64,000 nt of DNA from DASYTH01 sp035942955. Its GTDB lineage: Bacteria; Actinomycetota; Actinomycetes; Mycobacteriales; Pseudonocardiaceae. The stretch lies in NCBI RefSeq assembly GCF_035942955.1, contig NZ_DASZCQ010000316.1:3245-67244 (forward strand). Direction: 5' to 3'. The translations under genes were made by a program, and so were the position numbers. Of this stretch, positions 62,212-64,000 are shown in pieces; the first letter of the stretch is position 1, and every line of letters begins with the position of its first letter. Under the pieces are notes generated by a model that searched no databases, was not told the DNA's origin, and saw only the letters and a list, made by a program, of their open reading frames with translations.

Positions 62212-62831
62212 GCCAGCACCTCCTTCGTGCTGAGCACCACCGCGCACCGCTGCGCCGCGTACTCCACCGCCATCCGGTGGTGCTCGGCGGAGAAGTCGGC
62301 TATCGCGTCGGCGACGAGGAACGGCTGGATGTCATTGGTGTAGGCGTCCACCGCGGTCACCAACACGCCGACGTGGGCGTACACCCCGCAGATGATCAGC
62401 TGGTCCCGGCCGTGCTCGCGCATCCTGGCCAGCAGGTCGGAGCGGAAGAACGCGCTGTACCGCCATTTGGTGAACATCCAGTCGTCCGGCCCCGGTGTCA
62501 GCGGCTCGACCACCTCCCGGTCCGCCTGGTCCACCCGCATCCCCGGCCCCCAGAAGTCGGCAAGCAGGCCGCGCTGCTCTCTGGTCATCCCGCCGGGCTG
62601 CGCCGTGTACCCGACCGGCACGCCCAGCTCCCGGCAGCGGTCCCGCAGCGCGACGGCGTTGCGCACCAACGGTTCCCGGAGGTCGTCGGGCAGCGGCCGC
62701 AGGAAGAACCGCTGCATGTCGTGGATCAGCAGCACGGCCCGATCCGGTTCGGCGACCCACCGGGCGACGTTGTCGGGCAGCTCACCCGGCGTCGGCAGCG
62801 GGTACGACCGGATCGCGGGAATACCCGCCAT
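62208..62831 (-). CDS. phzD: Isochorismatase-family hydrolase PhzD
   Basis: 207 residues. Asp38 (LLIHDMQRFFLRPLP) and Lys122 (MFTKWRYSAFF) fall at the same numbers as in P. aeruginosa PhzD. GVYAHVGVL lacks the usual isochorismatase Cys, as expected for PhzD. Releases pyruvate from ADIC to give DHHA. GAGGAGG precedes the ATG. First gene of the phzDE-barrel-phzG operon. Confidence 0.95.
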   Translation of the reverse strand: MAGIPAIRSYPLPTPGELPDNVARWVAEPDRAVLLIHDMQRFFLRPLPDDLREPLVRNAVALRDRCRELGVPVGYTAQPGGMTREQRGLLADFWGPGMRVDQADREVVEPLTPGPDDWMFTKWRYSAFFRSDLLARMREHGRDQLIICGVYAHVGVLVTAVDAYTNDIQPFLVADAIADFSAEHHRMAVEYAAQRCAVVLSTKEVLA

Positions 62832-63143
62832 AGTGATCCTCCTCGAAGGAATTCCTGAAGCGTCCGCACGGCAACCTCAGGCCCGCGGTCGGGCCGATCC
62901 GGTCCGTCGCTATGACGCGCCGAGATCCTCGGCCATCAGGTTCCTGGCGAGTCTGCGCCTCCGGTCGGCGTCCCGGCTCCCGTGCCCCTGCCGCGGGAGG
63001 CTGACGGCGAAATTGGTCACCCCTGCCCACTCCGGCTTCGATCGCGTTCTGCTTGAATCCCTGATCGGACGGTGACCGGATCCGCTGGGGCGGCACTGGA
63101 GAATCGGTCGAGCACGTCCTGCGCTCGCGCTTGATTGCCCTGG
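62832..63143. promoter_or_regulatory. Upstream region of the phzD operon
   Basis: Holds the phzD ribosome site (GAGGAGG) and, presumably, the operon promoter. No clear palindrome or -35/-10 pair found. The preceding gene (YbdK-like) ends at 63144 in the same direction, so some read-through is possible. Confidence 0.45.
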
Positions 63144-64000
63144 TTATCGGGCGTCAGCCGGAGTTTCGCCAGCCGTCTCGGCGGCGAGCATGCGCAGCAC
63201 GCCCATCGGGCCGGCGCCGGCCGCGGCGCGCTGCCTGCGGGCGCCGGTGCCCGCGGCGTCGAGGGTGGCGATCCCTTGGCGTACCGCGGAAAGGTCGCCG
63301 GTCTCGGCCAGCGCCGGGGTGAGGTGCTCGATCAGCTCGGCCACCAGCCGGCGGGCCGGCATCCGTCGCTTATGGACGGGATGGACCGCGGGTCCGTCCA
63401 GCCCGTACCGGGCGGCGGTCCAGAGCGCGGCGGCCGCGAGCTGGTCACCCAGGGCCGGCGCCTCCCGGCCGCGGGCCAGGTCGGCGAGCGCGGTGCGGAC
63501 CAGCGCGCGGGACAGCGCCGCCTGCAGCGCGGCCTCCGCGACGCTGATCACCGAGTCGGCCACCCGGAGCTCGACCGTTGGCAGGTGCGGCGAGGGCCGG
63601 GCGAGCCAGAACGTCATGTGGTCGTCGATCAGCGCGCCGCACTCGACGAGCTGGGCGACCTGCCGGTCGTAGGCGTCCGCCGAGGCGAACCGGGGCGGGA
63701 CGCCGGCGCCGGGGAACCGGGACTGGTCGATCATCCGCCAGCTGGCGTACCCGGTGTCGGCACCGTGCCGGAACGGCGAGTTGGCCGACAGCGCGAGCAG
63801 CGCCGGCAACCACGGCCGCAGGTGGTTGACCACGGCCACAGCGGTGTCCCGATCCGGCACGCCGACGTGCACGTGTAGGCCGCACACGTGGTAGTCGCCG
63901 ACCACACCGGCGTACTCGCCGGCGATCCGGCTGAACCGCGCGCCGGGACTGGTCGTGGCGCCCGGCCCGCCGAGCACCGGCGACCCGGTGGCGACCAGCC
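63144..64000 (-). CDS. YbdK-type carboxylate-amine (glutamate-cysteine) ligase, N-terminus beyond right edge
   Basis: C-terminal part of a GCS2-family ligase: LVATGSPVLGGPGATTS, CGLHVHVGVPDRDTAV, SANSPFRHGADTGYASWRMI, TVELRVADSVISVAEAALQA. The ATP-binding start is outside the window. YbdK/EgtA-type enzymes make gamma-glutamyl-cysteine or related amides. Link to phenazine genes is only by position. Confidence 0.85.
   Translation of the reverse strand, partial: LVATGSPVLGGPGATTSPGARFSRIAGEYAGVVGDYHVCGLHVHVGVPDRDTAVAVVNHLRPWLPALLALSANSPFRHGADTGYASWRMIDQSRFPGAGVPPRFASADAYDRQVAQLVECGALIDDHMTFWLARPSPHLPTVELRVADSVISVAEAALQAALSRALVRTALADLARGREAPALGDQLAAAALWTAARYGLDGPAVHPVHKRRMPARRLVAELIEHLTPALAETGDLSAVRQGIATLDAAGTGARRQRAAAGAGPMGVLRMLAAETAGETPADAR

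Noticed and set aside
1..64000. CRISPR arrays, tRNA/rRNA genes, intact insertion sequences
   Set aside because: Looked for regularly spaced repeats, transposase motifs and conserved RNA sequences; none seen.

Overview
The window is very GC-rich, densely packed DNA from a filamentous actinomycete. Pseudonocardiales (Amycolatopsis/Kutzneria-like) is my best guess, but this is inference: there is no rRNA or other marker gene here. Supporting signs are GTG/TTG starts, TGATG/ATGA gene overlaps, mycothiol-associated families (a DinB/maleylpyruvate-isomerase-type protein and an Rv2466c-type DsbA protein), a type VII secretion-type gene pair, and several specialised-metabolism loci. I saw no rRNA, tRNA, CRISPR array or intact transposon.

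Layout. (1) 1-6.5 kb: a tight leftward operon of an MbtG-type lysine N6-hydroxylase, a D-amino-acid-oxidase-like flavoenzyme, an MFS exporter, an ATP-grasp ligase and a methionyl-tRNA-synthetase-like protein cut by the left edge. Together these match the known N-N bond (hydrazine) forming logic and are the most exciting part of the window. (2) 6.8-14.3 kb: a debris-rich stretch with a sulfatase remnant, a holin-like protein, small basic and secreted proteins, an orphan response regulator, a frameshifted LAL regulator, an acyl-CoA synthetase, and a nitrilase-family protein lacking the catalytic Cys. (3) 14.3-23.5 kb: carbohydrate catabolism with a Tat-exported TIM-barrel protein, GH38, GH36, a YihT/LacD-type aldolase, an FGGY kinase and an MFS transporter. 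(4) 23.6-28.9 kb: a MocR regulator with an inverted-repeat promoter, two AhpD-like genes and a type VII secretion-type pair. (5) 29-43 kb: secreted carbohydrate-active proteins (ThuA/GSDH/PKD/CBM, SMP-30-like, GH31), an LAL regulator, partial gene duplications, a tiny secreted peptide and an ArsR/SRPBCC module with a textbook operator-promoter.

(6) 44-53.5 kb: a terpenoid locus. A leftward operon P450 - terpene synthase - polyprenyl synthase faces a rightward operon NTF2-like - ispH - dxs - ispG - P450, so the cluster carries its own MEP precursor-supply genes. (7) 54.8-62.8 kb: a phenazine locus with phzD, phzE, a small barrel protein and phzG leftward, phzF rightward, then phzB, a PhzM-like methyltransferase and a PhzH-like amidotransferase leftward. 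phzC is absent from the window. The two loci abut, which raises the possibility of a terpenoid-phenazine hybrid, although no aromatic prenyltransferase is visible. A YbdK-type ligase is cut by the right edge.

Non-coding highlights: a 17-bp operator core shared word for word by two sugar-related promoters 18 kb apart; a ~91-bp hairpin element with a covarying stem base pair, sitting exactly at the upstream stop codon in two unrelated operons; and three cases where the 3' end of a gene is duplicated just downstream of it.
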